Assembly (NCBI RefSeq): GCF_022761035.1
Contig: NZ_JAKWJP010000003.1
Span: 496,001 to 560,000 of the forward strand
Source: Microbacterium sp. SS28
Lineage (GTDB): Bacteria; Actinomycetota; Actinomycetes; Actinomycetales; Microbacteriaceae
Direction: 5' to 3'
DNA length: 64,000 bases
Below, one piece after another: positions 34,170 through 44,289 of this stretch. Under the pieces are notes generated by a model. That model had not been told where the DNA came from. It ran no database searches and saw nothing but the letters and a program-made list of their open reading frames with translations. Position 1 is the stretch's first letter; each line of letters starts with the position of its first letter. The position numbers and the translations under genes were made by a program.

Positions 34170-35290
34170 GCCGCTTCAAGAAAGGCGTCCTCCGCGAGGC
34201 CACGATCGACGTCGGTGCGATCGCCGCGAACGTGCGGCACCTGCGCCGGCTCACCGAGTCCGAGGTCATCGCGGTCGTCAAGGCCGACGGCTACGGGCAC
34301 GGCGCCGTCCGCTCAGCCGCAGCGGCGCTCGAGGGAGGCGCCAGCAGGCTCGGCGTCGCCGACATCGGCGAGGCGCTCGCGCTGCGCCGTGGAGGGATCG
34401 ACGCTCCCATCCTCGCGTGGCTGCACGCGCCGGGCGCGAACTTCCGCGAGGCGGCGGGTGCCGGCATCGAGCTCGGCATCTCGAGCTTCGACCAGCTGCT
34501 GCAGGCGTCGGCCGCGGCATCCGTCGATCGTCCCGTGAGCGTGCATCTCAAGCTCGAGACGGGTCTCGGCCGCAACGGCATCGCGCCCGCCGATTACCGC
34601 GTCGTGTTCGCCGAAGCGGCGCGGCTCGAGCGGATCGGCAAGCTGCGGGTCATCGGCCTGTTCAGCCACCTCTCCAACACCTCCGCCGACGACGATCGCG
34701 CGGCGCTGCGCCGCTTCGAGGAGGGCGTCGGGGTCGCGGCATCCGCGGGTCTCGCACCGCCCCTGCGCCACCTCGCCGCCTCGCACGCGGCCATCGCGCT
34801 GCCCGAGACGCGGCTCGGATGCGTGCGACTCGGCGTCACGATCTACGGCCTGTCGCCGTTCGACGACCGCGATTCCGGCGATCTGGGCCTGCGGCCCGCC
34901 ATGACGCTGCGGGCTCCCGTCGTGGCGATGCGCCGGGTGCCGGCCGCGCAGGGGGTCTCGTACGGCTACACGTATCGCACCGAGGGCGAGACGACGCTCG
35001 CGCTCATCCCGCTCGGCTACGCCGACGGCGTGCCGCGCCACGCGTCGAGCACGGGCCCGGTCTCGATCGACGGCGAGCGCTTCCGCGTCGCGGGGCGCAT
35101 CGCGATGGACCAGTTCGTCGTCGACGTCGGCGACCACCCCGTGTCGGTCGGCGACGAGGCAGTGCTGTTCGGCGACCCCACGCTCGGCGTGCCGTCGGCT
35201 CGCGAGTGGGCGGATGCCGCCGACACGATCGACTACGAGATCGTGACGCGCATCGGGCCCCGCGTGCCGCGCCGGCAGGTGTCGGCGTGA
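34166..35290 (+). CDS. alr: Alanine racemase
   Basis: 374 aa. The PLP enzyme converts L- to D-alanine for peptidoglycan. Visible: AVVKADGYGHGAV with the Schiff-base Lys near residue 36, the Tyr of GVSYGYTYRTEGETT near 268, and LIPLGYADGVPR and GRIAMDQFVVDVGD in the C-terminal beta domain. The GTG start overlaps acpS by 4 bp and the stop overlaps tsaE by 4 bp. Full length. Confidence 0.96.
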   Translation: MSRFKKGVLREATIDVGAIAANVRHLRRLTESEVIAVVKADGYGHGAVRSAAAALEGGASRLGVADIGEALALRRGGIDAPILAWLHAPGANFREAAGAGIELGISSFDQLLQASAAASVDRPVSVHLKLETGLGRNGIAPADYRVVFAEAARLERIGKLRVIGLFSHLSNTSADDDRAALRRFEEGVGVAASAGLAPPLRHLAASHAAIALPETRLGCVRLGVTIYGLSPFDDRDSGDLGLRPAMTLRAPVVAMRRVPAAQGVSYGYTYRTEGETTLALIPLGYADGVPRHASSTGPVSIDGERFRVAGRIAMDQFVVDVGDHPVSVGDEAVLFGDPTLGVPSAREWADAADTIDYEIVTRIGPRVPRRQVSA

Positions 35291-35781
35291 CAGGCCTCGA
35301 GGCGGTCGAGGGGCTGCGCGAGATCGCGGAACCCGACGAGATGGAGGCCTTCGGCCAGCAGATCGGACGGATGCTGCGCCCCGGCGACCTCGTCGTGCTG
35401 ACCGGTCCCCTCGGGGCTGGAAAGACGACGCTCACGCGGGGCATCGCCGAGGGGCTCGGCGTGCGCGGCCCCGTGCAGAGCCCCACCTTCGTGCTCGCGC
35501 GGACGCACCCCTCGCTCGTCGGGGGAGCGCCGCTCGTGCACGTGGACGCCTACCGCCTCGGCTCGCCCGCCGAGCTCGACGACCTCGACATCGACTTCGA
35601 GCGGTCGGTCGTCATCGTCGAGTGGGGGCGCGGGATGGTGGATGCCGTCGTGGATTCGTGGTGGGAGATCGAGCTCGAGCGGGAGTGGGGCGGCGTCGGC
35701 GCCGACACGGCGTGCGGGCCGCTCGACTCGGAGCTCGACCAGGCCGCGCCCCGGCGCGTGACGGTGTCGCGACGGCCGTAG
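35287..35781 (+). CDS. tsaE: tRNA t6A biosynthesis ATPase TsaE
   Basis: 164 aa from a GTG at 35287 overlapping the alr stop. P-loop GPLGAGKTTLTRGIAEGL near residue 43, switch-like SPTFVLARTH near 70, HVDAYRLGS near 87 and the C-terminal VIVEWGRG near 113. It drives the turnover of the TsaB-TsaD complex that adds threonylcarbamoyl to A37 of ANN-decoding tRNAs. The partner genes tsaB and tsaD follow directly. The final 30 residues are a variable tail. Confidence 0.94.
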   Translation: MTGLEAVEGLREIAEPDEMEAFGQQIGRMLRPGDLVVLTGPLGAGKTTLTRGIAEGLGVRGPVQSPTFVLARTHPSLVGGAPLVHVDAYRLGSPAELDDLDIDFERSVVIVEWGRGMVDAVVDSWWEIELEREWGGVGADTACGPLDSELDQAAPRRVTVSRRP

Positions 35782-35811
35782 CCCGGGAGGACCCCTTCCG
35801 GAGGAGGCGAC

Positions 35812-35824
35812 TAGCCTGGAAGGC
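35812..35824 (+). promoter_or_regulatory. Leaderless-type -10 box of tsaB
   Basis: TAGCCT at 35812-35817, seven nt, then GTG at 35825. It gives tsaB-rimI-tsaD an internal promoter within the larger operon. Confidence 0.5.
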
Positions 35825-36484
35825 GTGATCCTGGGCATCGACACCTCCCTCGGCACGGCCGTGGCCGTCGTCGAGCCCGACGGGGTCGTGCGCGCGCAGG
35901 TCGAGAGCACCGACTCGCGGGGTCACGCCGAGGTCATCGGCCTGCTCATCGAGAGGGCGTTGGCCGAAGCATCCGTCCGCCCTTCCGACATCGCGCATGT
36001 CGCTTCGGGCATGGGCCCCGGGCCGTTCACGGGACTGCGCGTCGGCATCGCCGCCGCGCGGGCGTTCGCGCTGGGCCGCGGCATCCCCGTGATCCCCGTC
36101 GCGAGCCACGACGCCGTCGCACTCGAGCTGCTGCTGCACGCCGCGCTCACAGGCGGGCGCGACAACACCGAAGACGCGGCCTTCGCCGTCGTGACCGACG
36201 CGCGCCGCCGCGAGTTCGCCTACACGGTCTATCGCGGGATCGACGACGACGGACTGCCCGTGCGCACGGCCGAGCCGGCGCTCGCGCCGCGCGACGACCT
36301 CGACGGTCTGCTCGCGTCGGCGGGAGTCCTGCGTCGCGACACCGAGCGGATCCCGGCTGCGATGCTCGCGCTCGCCGCGGGCCGAGCGCTCGCCGCCGAC
36401 CGCACGATGGCCTCCGCCGACGCCCTCTATCTGCGTTCGCCCGATGTCACGCTGCCGACCGGACCGAAGCGAGTCACGGCATGA
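35825..36484 (+). CDS. tsaB: tRNA t6A biosynthesis protein TsaB
   Basis: 219 aa. ASKHA-fold scaffold that binds Tsa[17 protein letters not shown] at the start, [10 protein letters not shown] near 40, [19 protein letters not shown] near 60-78 and [14 protein letters not shown] near 123. It lacks the metal-binding His pair of TsaD, as expected. A 43-bp gap after tsaE holds its own -10 box. It overlaps rimI by 4 bp (ATGA). Confidence 0.94.
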   Translation: MILGIDTSLGTAVAVVEPDGVVRAQVESTDSRGHAEVIGLLIERALAEASVRPSDIAHVASGMGPGPFTGLRVGIAAARAFALGRGIPVIPVASHDAVALELLLHAALTGGRDNTEDAAFAVVTDARRREFAYTVYRGIDDDGLPVRTAEPALAPRDDLDGLLASAGVLRRDTERIPAAMLALAAGRALAADRTMASADALYLRSPDVTLPTGPKRVTA

Positions 36485-36974
36485 CCCTGCGCACGGCGAC
36501 CGCGGACGACCTCGGCGCGATCATGGCGCTCGAGCGGGCCTCCTTCCCGACCGACGCGTGGTCCGAGGCCATGATGCGCGAAGAGCTCGCGTCGCCGCAC
36601 GGCCGCTACCTCGTGTCGGAAGAGGCCGGGAGGCTCGTCGGCTACGCGGGTCTGCGCGCACCGCGCGGGGGGAAGGATGCCGACATCCAGACCATCGCGA
36701 TCGCCGAGTCGGCACGCGGCCGGGGTCGCGGACGCGTGCTGCTGGAGGCGCTGCTGGAAGAGGCATCCGTCCGCCGCGTGCACGACGTGTTCCTCGAGGT
36801 GCGCGCCGACAACCCCGTCGCGCAGGCGCTGTACGCCTCGGAGGGGTTCACCGAGGTGGGCCGCCGGCCGCGCTACTACCAGCCCGACGACGTCGACGCC
36901 GTCGTGATGCGCCTCGACGTGCGCGGGTGGGCGACGCGCCGCGAGCCGGACCCCGAAGACGCGGGAGCGTGCAC

Positions 36975-36978
<4 letters not shown>
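36481..36978 (+). CDS. rimI: Ribosomal protein S18 alanine N-acetyltransferase (GNAT)
   Basis: 165 aa. GNAT fold: [15 protein letters not shown], acetyl-CoA loop [19 protein letters not shown] near residue 80, [19 protein letters not shown] near 104 and RRPRYYQ. The family acetylates the N-terminal Ala of S18 and possibly other proteins. Placement between tsaB and tsaD is common in actinobacteria. A C-terminal 20-residue tail ([10 protein letters not shown]) overlaps the tsaD start by 4 bp. Confidence 0.9.
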
Positions 36979-38068
<1,090 letters not shown>

Positions 38069-38072
<4 letters not shown>

Positions 38073-38596
38073 GCGAGCCGGACGCGCCCGACGCCGCGGC
38101 GGGGCCGGCCGCCCCGCGCGAGCCTGCCGGGACTCCCGCGCCCGCCGAGCCGTCGGCGTCCGCCGTGACGATGGCCGCGACTCCCGAAGTCGCACCCGTC
38201 GACCCGGAGTCGGTGCTGCCGGGCGCGCACCGCGGCGGATTCCAGCGGCTGCCGACGGCGCCGCTCGAGATCACGTCGGCGACCGCGCCCCACGATCCCG
38301 ACGGGGAGCAGCCCGCCCCCGAGATGCAGTGGCTCATGCCCGAGCCCCGGCAGCCGGCACGGGGGATGTCGGGATGGGCGCTCGCCTTCGGCATCCTCGC
38401 GCTGTTCGCCTCGCTCTTCGTCGGATGGGGCTTCCCCCTCGGCATCGTCGCGATCGTCGCGGCGATCCTCGCGCTGCGCCGACCGCTCGAGAGCCGCGGC
38501 GTCGCGGTGTGGGCGATCGTCCTCGGCGGAGTCTCGATCCTCTACAGCGCCGGCTGGCTGCTCTTCGCCGCGACGAGCGCCGGTCTCATCCGCTGA
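38069..38596 (+). CDS. Membrane protein with Pro/Ala-rich N-terminus (DUF4190-like)
   Basis: 175 aa from a GTG at 38069 overlapping the tsaD stop region (GTGTGAG). The first 105 residues are disordered and rich in Pro, Ala and Glu. The end has two to three membrane helices ([51 protein letters not shown]). The arrangement with GxxxLxxxGxPLGI resembles DUF4190-type small membrane proteins. No catalytic residue is visible. Last gene of the tsa operon and convergent with the methyltransferase gene. Confidence 0.75.
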
Positions 38597-38608
38597 TCGC
38601 GGGCGGCG

Positions 38609-39811
38609 TCAGGCGGCCGCAGCCACGCGGTCGGCGAGCAGCGCGACCCGCTTCTGCCCGATGCGCGTCAGGATCAGCGTCGCCGAACCCTCCCCACGCA
38701 GCGCGAGGGACTTCCGCAGCACGGCGGGGTCGACATCCACTCCCCGCTTCTTGATCTCGAGCGTGCCGATGCCGCGCTCGCGCAGCGTCTTGCCGAGCTT
38801 CTTCGTGTCGGCGGGCAGCTCCTCGCGCACGCGGAACGACGCGACGAAGGGCGACGTGAGGGGCGCATCCGACGTGAGGTAGGCGATGTGCTCGTCGAGC
38901 ATCCCGGCCTCGAGCGACCGCGCGACGTCGCCGATGAGCTTCGCGCGGATCACCGCGCCGTCCGGCTCGTGCACGAACGCGCCGAGGGCGCGTGCGGGCT
39001 CGTCCGCGGCATCCTGCTCCGCCGTCATCTCCCACGCCGATTCGCCGCGCACGACGAGCGCCGCGCGCCGCACGCCCGGCCGGGCGAGCTGCCTCGACCA
39101 GACGACGAGCTCGATCGTCGAGCCCTCGGCACTCACCCACTGCGCCTCGACGTCGTCGGGGAGCAGGGCGCGGTCGAGTGCGGGGCCGAGTTTGACGCCC
39201 ACGGGATGCTGTGCCGCGAGGTCGAACACCCAGTCGAGGGACGGCGACCAGTCCTCGGGCCGAGCCCGCTTCGTCTCGCCGTGGCCCGCCGTGCGCCGCG
39301 CGGGATCGAGCCAGTACGCATCGACCTCGGCGTCGGCGACGGCGTCCTCTGCGCGAGCGTGGCGGACTGTCACGTCTTCGCCGAACGGCGCAAGGTTGTA
39401 GGCCGCGATCGCCGCCGTGACGTCGTCGGCGTCGACCGCGACGACCTTGAGGCCGAGTGCGGCGAACCCCATCGCGTCGCCCCCGATGCCGCAGCCGAGG
39501 TCGGCGACCGACGTCATGCCGGCGCCCCGGAACCGCGCCGCGTGCCGGCCCGCGATCGAGAGCCGGGTCGCCTGCTCGAGGCCCGCGCGCGTGAAGAGCA
39601 TGCGGTCGGCGAACGCGCCGAACTTCGTGCGCGCCCGCTCGCGGAGCCGCGCCTGCGTCACGACGGCCGAGACCGACTCGGGGGAGTGCCCCGCAGACCG
39701 CAGCCGCGACACCGTGCGGGCGACGTCGTCCGAGGACTCGAGGGGCGGCAGCTCGTCGAGCAGCCGCAGACCGTCGGGCGTCAGCAGCACGGCGAGCTCG
39801 GCGAGATCCAT
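38609..39811 (-). CDS. SAM-dependent methyltransferase with C-terminal THUMP-like domain
   Basis: 400 aa. The Rossmann methyltransferase core has motif [20 protein letters not shown] near residue 103, then VVAVDADD and YWLDPARR (the likely substrate-binding D-P-A/P-R). A C-terminal THUMP-like region spans about 320-400 ([39 protein letters not shown]). Family context points to a nucleic-acid, probably RNA, substrate, but none is assigned. The minus strand reads TACGCT, GGCCGG, ATG at 39811, a leaderless start divergent from groES. Confidence 0.85.
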   Translation of the reverse strand: MDLAELAVLLTPDGLRLLDELPPLESSDDVARTVSRLRSAGHSPESVSAVVTQARLRERARTKFGAFADRMLFTRAGLEQATRLSIAGRHAARFRGAGMTSVADLGCGIGGDAMGFAALGLKVVAVDADDVTAAIAAYNLAPFGEDVTVRHARAEDAVADAEVDAYWLDPARRTAGHGETKRARPEDWSPSLDWVFDLAAQHPVGVKLGPALDRALLPDDVEAQWVSAEGSTIELVVWSRQLARPGVRRAALVVRGESAWEMTAEQDAADEPARALGAFVHEPDGAVIRAKLIGDVARSLEAGMLDEHIAYLTSDAPLTSPFVASFRVREELPADTKKLGKTLRERGIGTLEIKKRGVDVDPAVLRKSLALRGEGSATLILTRIGQKRVALLADRVAAAA

Positions 39812-39823
39812 CCGGCCAGCGTA
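39812..39823 (-). promoter_or_regulatory. Leaderless-type -10 box of the THUMP-like methyltransferase gene
   Basis: On the minus strand TACGCT (39823-39818) is followed by GGCCGG and the ATG at 39811. Confidence 0.45.
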
Positions 39824-39851
39824 GGGCGAGTGCGGCCGAGTGTGACGTCAC

Positions 39852-39878
39852 TTGGCACTCACGTTGCACGAGTGCCAG
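39852..39878. promoter_or_regulatory. CIRCE operator 1 (HrcA)
   Basis: TTGGCACTC, nine bases, GAGTGCCAG. It matches the TTAGCACTC-N9-GAGTGCTAA consensus with compensating changes. It overlaps the -35 of groES, so HrcA binding should block polymerase until heat shock. Confidence 0.9.
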
Positions 39879-39893
39879 CCCGCCACCTAGACT
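39864..39893 (+). promoter_or_regulatory. groES promoter
   Basis: TTGCAC at 39864-39869, 18-nt spacer, TAGACT at 39888-39893. The -35 lies inside CIRCE 1, and the start of transcription falls in CIRCE 2. Confidence 0.7.
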
Positions 39894-39896
39894 GGA

Positions 39897-39923
39897 TCAG
39901 CACTCGCCCCCTGTGAGTGCTAA
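39897..39923. promoter_or_regulatory. CIRCE operator 2 (HrcA)
   Basis: TCAGCACTC, nine bases, GAGTGCTAA. The right half is the exact consensus. It lies just after the -10 box, at the transcription start and in the leader. Confidence 0.92.
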
Positions 39924-39957
39924 CGAGTTTTGTCTCAAGGAAAGCAGAGGTAGACCC

Positions 39958-40254
39958 GTGTCGGTTTCCATCAAGCCGCTCGAGGACCGCATCGTCATCA
40001 CGCAGGTCGAGGCCGAGCAGACCACGTCCAGCGGACTGGTCATCCCCGACACCGCCAAGGAGAAGCCCCAGGAGGGCGAGGTCGTGGCAGTCGGCCCCGG
40101 GCGCATCGACGACAACGGCAACCGCATCCCGCTCGATGTCGCCGTCGGCGACCGCGTGATCTACAGCAAGTACGGCGGCACCGAGGTCAAGTTCGGCGGC
40201 GACGAGTTCCTCGTCCTGTCGGCTCGCGACGTGCTCGCGGTCGTGGTCCGCTAA
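39958..40254 (+). CDS. groES: Co-chaperonin GroES (10 kDa)
   Basis: 98 aa from a GTG at 39958 after [41 protein letters not shown] at the start includes the mobile loop that docks on Gro[30 protein letters not shown] and [15 protein letters not shown] follow. It caps the GroEL folding chamber. No groEL follows here; a terminator closes the gene, so groEL is elsewhere, as in several actinobacteria. Two CIRCE sites predict HrcA control. Confidence 0.97.
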   Translation: MSVSIKPLEDRIVITQVEAEQTTSSGLVIPDTAKEKPQEGEVVAVGPGRIDDNGNRIPLDVAVGDRVIYSKYGGTEVKFGGDEFLVLSARDVLAVVVR

Positions 40255-40270
40255 GACCCGCACACTTTCC

Positions 40271-40306
40271 GAAGGGGCCTGGATGCTTCGGCATCCGGGC
40301 CCCTTC
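40271..40306 (+). terminator. groES terminator
   Basis: GAAGGGGCCTGGATGC pairs with GCATCCGGGCCCCTTC (one G-U pair) around a TTCG tetraloop, then GTCAT. A strong 16-bp stem. Confidence 0.8.
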
Positions 40307-40408
40307 GTCATGCCCGCCGGTCCTCACGGCGGCGAGGCTGGCGGGAATCGAACGCAGGACGGCAGGGCGACGGATGCCGCACCGGGCCGCGGTGCGGAAG
40401 CCCCGCCA

Positions 40409-40421
40409 TAGGCTGGAACCC
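40409..40421 (+). promoter_or_regulatory. Leaderless-type -10 box of rarD
   Basis: TAGGCT at 40409-40414, seven nt, then GTG at 40422. This supports 40422 over the upstream in-frame ATG at 40374. Confidence 0.5.
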
Positions 40422-41432
40422 GTGACACAAGAGTCCCCATCCACGACGCCCGTGAGCCCGAGCGGTGCGGCCGGGGGAGCGGCATCCGGACTCGACTCTC
40501 CCCGTCAGCGCACCCTCGGCGGCGTGTACGCGTTCATGGCCTACCTCTTGTGGGGCTTCCTTCCCCTCTACTTCCTCCTTCTCGCGCCGACGGGCCCGTG
40601 GGAGGTCGTCGCGTGGCGGATCATCCTCTCGCTCGCGTTCTGCGCGTTCCTGCTGACCGTCACACGCACGTGGCCCAAGCTCGTCGCGATCCTGCGCAAT
40701 CGCCGACTCGTCGGCTGGACGATGGTCGCGGGCGCCCTGATCTACGTCAACTGGCAGGTCTTCCTCATCGCGACCCTCACGGGCCACGTCGTGGAGACGA
40801 GCCTCGGCTACTTCATCAACCCGATCGTCACGGTGCTGCTGGGCGTGCTCGTGCTGCATGAGCGCCTGCGCGTCGCGCAGTGGATCGCGCTCGGGATCGC
40901 GACGGCGGCGGTGCTCGTGATCATCCTCGGCTACAGGTCGTTCCCGTGGATCGCGCTGTCGCTCGCCTTCAGCTTCGGCTTCTACGGCCTCGTCAAGAAG
41001 CGCATCGGGCCCTCGGTCGATGCGATCAGCGGCCTCACGCTCGAGTCGCTGTGGCTCACGCCGCTCGCGATCGTGCAGCTCGTCGTCGTCGGCGCGACGG
41101 TGGGGCTCACGATGGGGCAGGAGGGTGCAGGTCACACCGCCCTGCTGCTGTTCGCGGGCGTCGCGACGGCGATCCCGCTGCTGCTCTTCGCGGCCGGCGC
41201 GCGCCGCGCTCCGCTGACGCTCATCGGCATCCTGCAGTTCGTCGCGCCGATCCTGCAGTTCGTCTTCGGAGTCTGGCTCCTCGGCGAGCCGATGACGCTC
41301 GAACGCTGGATCGGCTTCGGCCTCGTGTGGGTCGCGCTGACGCTGCTCACGGTCGACTCGCTCGTCGCCGCGCGCCGCGCGCGGCAAGGTCAGGGCGTCG
41401 AGAGCGTCTCGGACGTCGCTGAGCTCACCTGA
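40422..41432 (+). CDS. rarD: EamA-family transporter RarD
   Basis: 336 aa with ten predicted membrane helices. RarD signatures: GVYAFMAYLLWGFLPLYF near residue 30, EVVAWRIILSLAF, LIYVNWQVFLIATLTGHVVETSLGYFINP near 108 and YRSFPWIALSLAFSFGFYGLVKK near 170. The family is a drug/metabolite superfamily exporter first linked to chloramphenicol sensitivity. The true substrate is unknown. A Ser/Gly/Ala-rich N-tail of about 25 residues precedes helix 1. It is convergent with csoR, with only 22 bp between. Confidence 0.93.
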   Translation: MTQESPSTTPVSPSGAAGGAASGLDSPRQRTLGGVYAFMAYLLWGFLPLYFLLLAPTGPWEVVAWRIILSLAFCAFLLTVTRTWPKLVAILRNRRLVGWTMVAGALIYVNWQVFLIATLTGHVVETSLGYFINPIVTVLLGVLVLHERLRVAQWIALGIATAAVLVIILGYRSFPWIALSLAFSFGFYGLVKKRIGPSVDAISGLTLESLWLTPLAIVQLVVVGATVGLTMGQEGAGHTALLLFAGVATAIPLLLFAAGARRAPLTLIGILQFVAPILQFVFGVWLLGEPMTLERWIGFGLVWVALTLLTVDSLVAARRARQGQGVESVSDVAELT

Positions 41433-41454
41433 CGGCCGCCCAGGCGTCCGCGCG

Positions 41455-41787
41455 TCAGCGCACGAGGCGCGCGATCGCCTGCGTCGCCTCGGCGATCTTC
41501 GCGTCGGCTTCGGGGCCGCCGAGCCTCGCGGCATCCACGACGCAGTGTTTGAGGTGGTCGTCGAGCAACCCGATCGCGACGGCTTCGAGCGCGCTCGTGA
41601 GGGCGCTGATCTGCGTCAGGATGTCGATGCAGTACTTCTCGTCCTCCACCATCTTGTGGATTCCGCGCGCCTGCCCCTCGATGCGCCGAAGGCGGTTGAG
41701 GTACTTGTCCTTGTCGGTGATGTAGCCGTGGTGCGATTCATGGGGATGCCCGACGGATGCCGCTCCCGGCGTGACTGCACTGGTCAT
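41455..41787 (-). CDS. csoR: Copper-sensing transcriptional repressor CsoR
   Basis: 110 aa. Helical repressor of the CsoR/RcnR family: [19 protein letters not shown] near residue 29, the Cys of [13 protein letters not shown] near 53, and [10 protein letters not shown] giving the His and Cys near 78-82. These three are the Cu(I) ligands. AAGGAG precedes the ATG, which overlaps the copA stop (ATGA), so repressor and pump are coupled. An N-terminal His-rich HPHESHHG may add metal binding. Two matching operators lie upstream of copA. Confidence 0.95.
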   Translation of the reverse strand: MTSAVTPGAASVGHPHESHHGYITDKDKYLNRLRRIEGQARGIHKMVEDEKYCIDILTQISALTSALEAVAIGLLDDHLKHCVVDAARLGGPEADAKIAEATQAIARLVR

Positions 41788-44045
41788 CGTGTCTCCTTGA
41801 CGGGGTGGACGGTGTCGGCGTGGCTGCGGAACCGCCGCAGCCGGAGGCTGTTGCCGACGACGAAGGCGCTCGAGAAGGCCATCGCGGCGCCCGCGATCAT
41901 CGGATTGAGCAGCCCCAGCGCCGCGAGCGGGATCGCCGCGACGTTGTAGGCGAAGGCCCAGAAGAGATTGCCTTTGATGGTTCCGAGCGTGGCCCGCGAC
42001 AGGCGGATCGCGTCGCCGGCACTCCGCAGATCGCCGCGGACGAGAGTCAGGTCCGAGGCTTCGATCGCGGCATCCGTCCCCGTCCCCATCGCGAGCCCCA
42101 GGTCGGCCTGCGCGAGCGCTGCGGCGTCGTTGACGCCGTCCCCGACCATCGCGACGACCCGGCCCTCGGCCTGCAGGCGCGAGATGACCTCGAGCTTCTC
42201 GGCGGGCTGCACCTGTGCGATGACGCGCTCGATCCCGACCTCGGCGCCGATGCGGCGGGCGACGGTCTCGTTGTCGCCGGTCAGCAGGATGGGCTCGAGT
42301 CCGAGACGCCGCAGCTGCGCGATCGCTTCGGCGCTCGTCGGCTTGACGCGGTCGGCGACCGCGAGGATGCCGCGCACGGCGCCGTCCCACGCGACGACGA
42401 CGACCGTCGTGCCCCCGGCCTCGAAGCGTGCCACGGCCGCGGCGAGCGGCGGGTCGAGGTGCAGGGCCCACTCCGTGAGGAACGCGGGGCGGCCCGCGAC
42501 GACGGCGTGCCCGTCGACGATGCCCTGGACGCCCCCTCCCGGGACGCTCTGGAACGACTCGGCAGCCGGGAGCGCGCCGATCTCGGCGGCCGCGGCCCGA
42601 GCGATGGCCTGGCCGACGGGGTGCTCCGAGGCGTGCTCGACCGCTCCTGCGAGACGCAGCAGCTCGGCCCGCTCGACGCCCGGCGCGACGACGACGTCGG
42701 TGAGCGACATCCGTCCCGACGTCACGGTGCCCGTCTTGTCGAGCACGACGGTGTCGACCGCGCGCGTGGACTCGAGCACGTGGGGACCGCGGATCAGGAT
42801 GCCGAGCTGTGCGCCGCGGCCCGTGCCCACCAGGAGCGCGATCGGCGTCGCGAGCCCGAGGGCGCACGGGCAGGCGATGATGAGCACCGCGACGGCTGCG
42901 CCGAACGCGGCGGCGGGCGGCGATCCGAGTGCGAGCCACACGACGAGGGTCAGCACGGCGATGCCGATGACGATCGGGACGAAGACGGCCGAGATGCGAT
43001 CGGCGAGGCGCTGGGCAGCCGCCTTGCCCGACTGCGCCTCTTCCACGAGGCGCGCCATGCGGGCCAGCTGCGTGTCGGCGCCGACGCGCGTCGCGCGCAC
43101 GACGAGCCGGCCGCCGACGTTGACGGTGGCCCCGACGACGGCGTCGCCCGGGGCCGCCTCGACGGGCATGGATTCTCCCGTCACGGTGGAGGCGTCGATC
43201 GCCGAGGTGCCCGACACGACGACGCCGTCGGTCGCGATCCGCTCGCCGGGACGGACGACGAACTCGTCGCCGACGCGCAGCTGGTCGACGGGCATGCGCA
43301 CCTCGATGCGCGAGCCCGAGACGAGGTCGCGGCGCAGGACCGCGGCATCCTTCGCCCCGACCTCGAGCAGTGCGCGCAGCGCCGCCCCGGCCTCGCGCTT
43401 GGACCGCACTTCGAAGTAGCGCCCCGCGAGCACGAACATCGTGACTCCCGCCGCGACCTCGAGGTAGAGGCTGCTGGAGGCGTCGTTCGACGAGATCGTC
43501 CACGAGTAGCCGTGCGTCATGCCGATCATGCCCGCGTCGCCGAAGAGGAGCGCGTAGAGCGACCACAGGTAGGCCGCGCCGACGCCGACCGAGATCAGGG
43601 TGTCCATCGTGACGGCGCCGTGCCGCAGGTTCATCCACGTCGCGCGGTGGAACGGCCACGCCGCCCACGTCACGACGGGGGTCGCGAGGGCGAGCGAGAC
43701 CCACTGCCAGCCCGGGAACTGCAGCGCGGGGATCATCGCGAGCAGGATCACGGGCACCGACAGGGCGACCGACGCGATGAGGCGCCGCTTCAGCGACGAG
43801 AGCTCGGGGTCGACGTGGTGCTCGTGCTCGCGCACGGGCGCGGGGAGCGCGGCGCCGTAGCCCGTCTGCTCGACCGCGTCGATGAGAAGGCGGGGGTCGA
43901 AGCCTTCGGGCGCGGAGACGTGCGCCTTCTCGGTCGCGAAGTTGACGGATGCCTCGACCCCGTCGAGTCCGTTGAGCCGCTTCTCGACGCGCGCCGCACA
44001 CGACGCGCACGTCATGCCCGTGATCTCGAGGTCTATGAGCGTCAT
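41784..44045 (-). CDS. copA: Copper-exporting P1B-type ATPase
   Basis: 753 aa from an ATG at 44045 after GGAAAGG; the frame is open to 44153 but homology starts here. One N-terminal HMA domain carries [15 protein letters not shown]. Eight membrane helices are predicted. Functional motifs: TGES ([11 protein letters not shown]), the ion-binding [10 protein letters not shown] in helix 6, the phosphorylated Asp in DKTGTVT, the HP motif [12 protein letters not shown], and [20 protein letters not shown]. It pumps Cu(I) out of the cytoplasm. It is transcribed with csoR from a promoter overlapped by CsoR sites. Confidence 0.97.
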   Translation of the reverse strand: MTLIDLEITGMTCASCAARVEKRLNGLDGVEASVNFATEKAHVSAPEGFDPRLLIDAVEQTGYGAALPAPVREHEHHVDPELSSLKRRLIASVALSVPVILLAMIPALQFPGWQWVSLALATPVVTWAAWPFHRATWMNLRHGAVTMDTLISVGVGAAYLWSLYALLFGDAGMIGMTHGYSWTISSNDASSSLYLEVAAGVTMFVLAGRYFEVRSKREAGAALRALLEVGAKDAAVLRRDLVSGSRIEVRMPVDQLRVGDEFVVRPGERIATDGVVVSGTSAIDASTVTGESMPVEAAPGDAVVGATVNVGGRLVVRATRVGADTQLARMARLVEEAQSGKAAAQRLADRISAVFVPIVIGIAVLTLVVWLALGSPPAAAFGAAVAVLIIACPCALGLATPIALLVGTGRGAQLGILIRGPHVLESTRAVDTVVLDKTGTVTSGRMSLTDVVVAPGVERAELLRLAGAVEHASEHPVGQAIARAAAAEIGALPAAESFQSVPGGGVQGIVDGHAVVAGRPAFLTEWALHLDPPLAAAVARFEAGGTTVVVVAWDGAVRGILAVADRVKPTSAEAIAQLRRLGLEPILLTGDNETVARRIGAEVGIERVIAQVQPAEKLEVISRLQAEGRVVAMVGDGVNDAAALAQADLGLAMGTGTDAAIEASDLTLVRGDLRSAGDAIRLSRATLGTIKGNLFWAFAYNVAAIPLAALGLLNPMIAGAAMAFSSAFVVGNSLRLRRFRSHADTVHPVKETR

Positions 44046-44066
44046 CGGATGCCTTTCCATGGATCG

Positions 44067-44083
44067 ATACCCCTCGGGGGTAC
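44067..44083. promoter_or_regulatory. CsoR operator 1
   Basis: ATACCC, five bases, GGGTAC. It lies 22 nt before the copA start in the leader and has the same spacing as site 2. It matches the G/C-tract pseudo-palindromes bound by CsoR repressors. Confidence 0.75.
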
Positions 44084-44096
44084 CTGGGTAAACCTT

Positions 44097-44113
44097 ATAC
44101 CCGACTGGGGTAT
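44097..44113. promoter_or_regulatory. CsoR operator 2, overlapping the copA -10
   Basis: ATACCC, five bases, GGGTAT, a perfect dyad. On the minus strand its end forms TATAAG, the probable -10 of copA, so bound CsoR would block initiation. Confidence 0.8.
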
Positions 44114-44289
44114 TCCCGGGGCTCGATCGAGGCATTCCCGGGACCGCTCCCACGCAGTCGATGACGGTGGTGCACAGCGTTACAAACCGTTAACGAAAGG
44201 CAATACACAAGAGACGCGGTCCCGATTAGGTTTGATCCACTGGGCCGGACCCCGAGCCGTGCCCGCATTCACCCACAGCAAGGAGCAAC

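Noticed and set aside
41455..44010. Single 851-aa protein including CsoR at its end
   Set aside because: The frame upstream of 41787 runs out of register through copA and is a composition artefact. The CsoR part has its own Shine-Dalgarno and ATG.
44114..44289. Promoter of the substrate-binding lipoprotein gene, for example TAGGTT near 44227
   Set aside because: No convincing -35 was found at a normal distance, so it is not listed as a feature.
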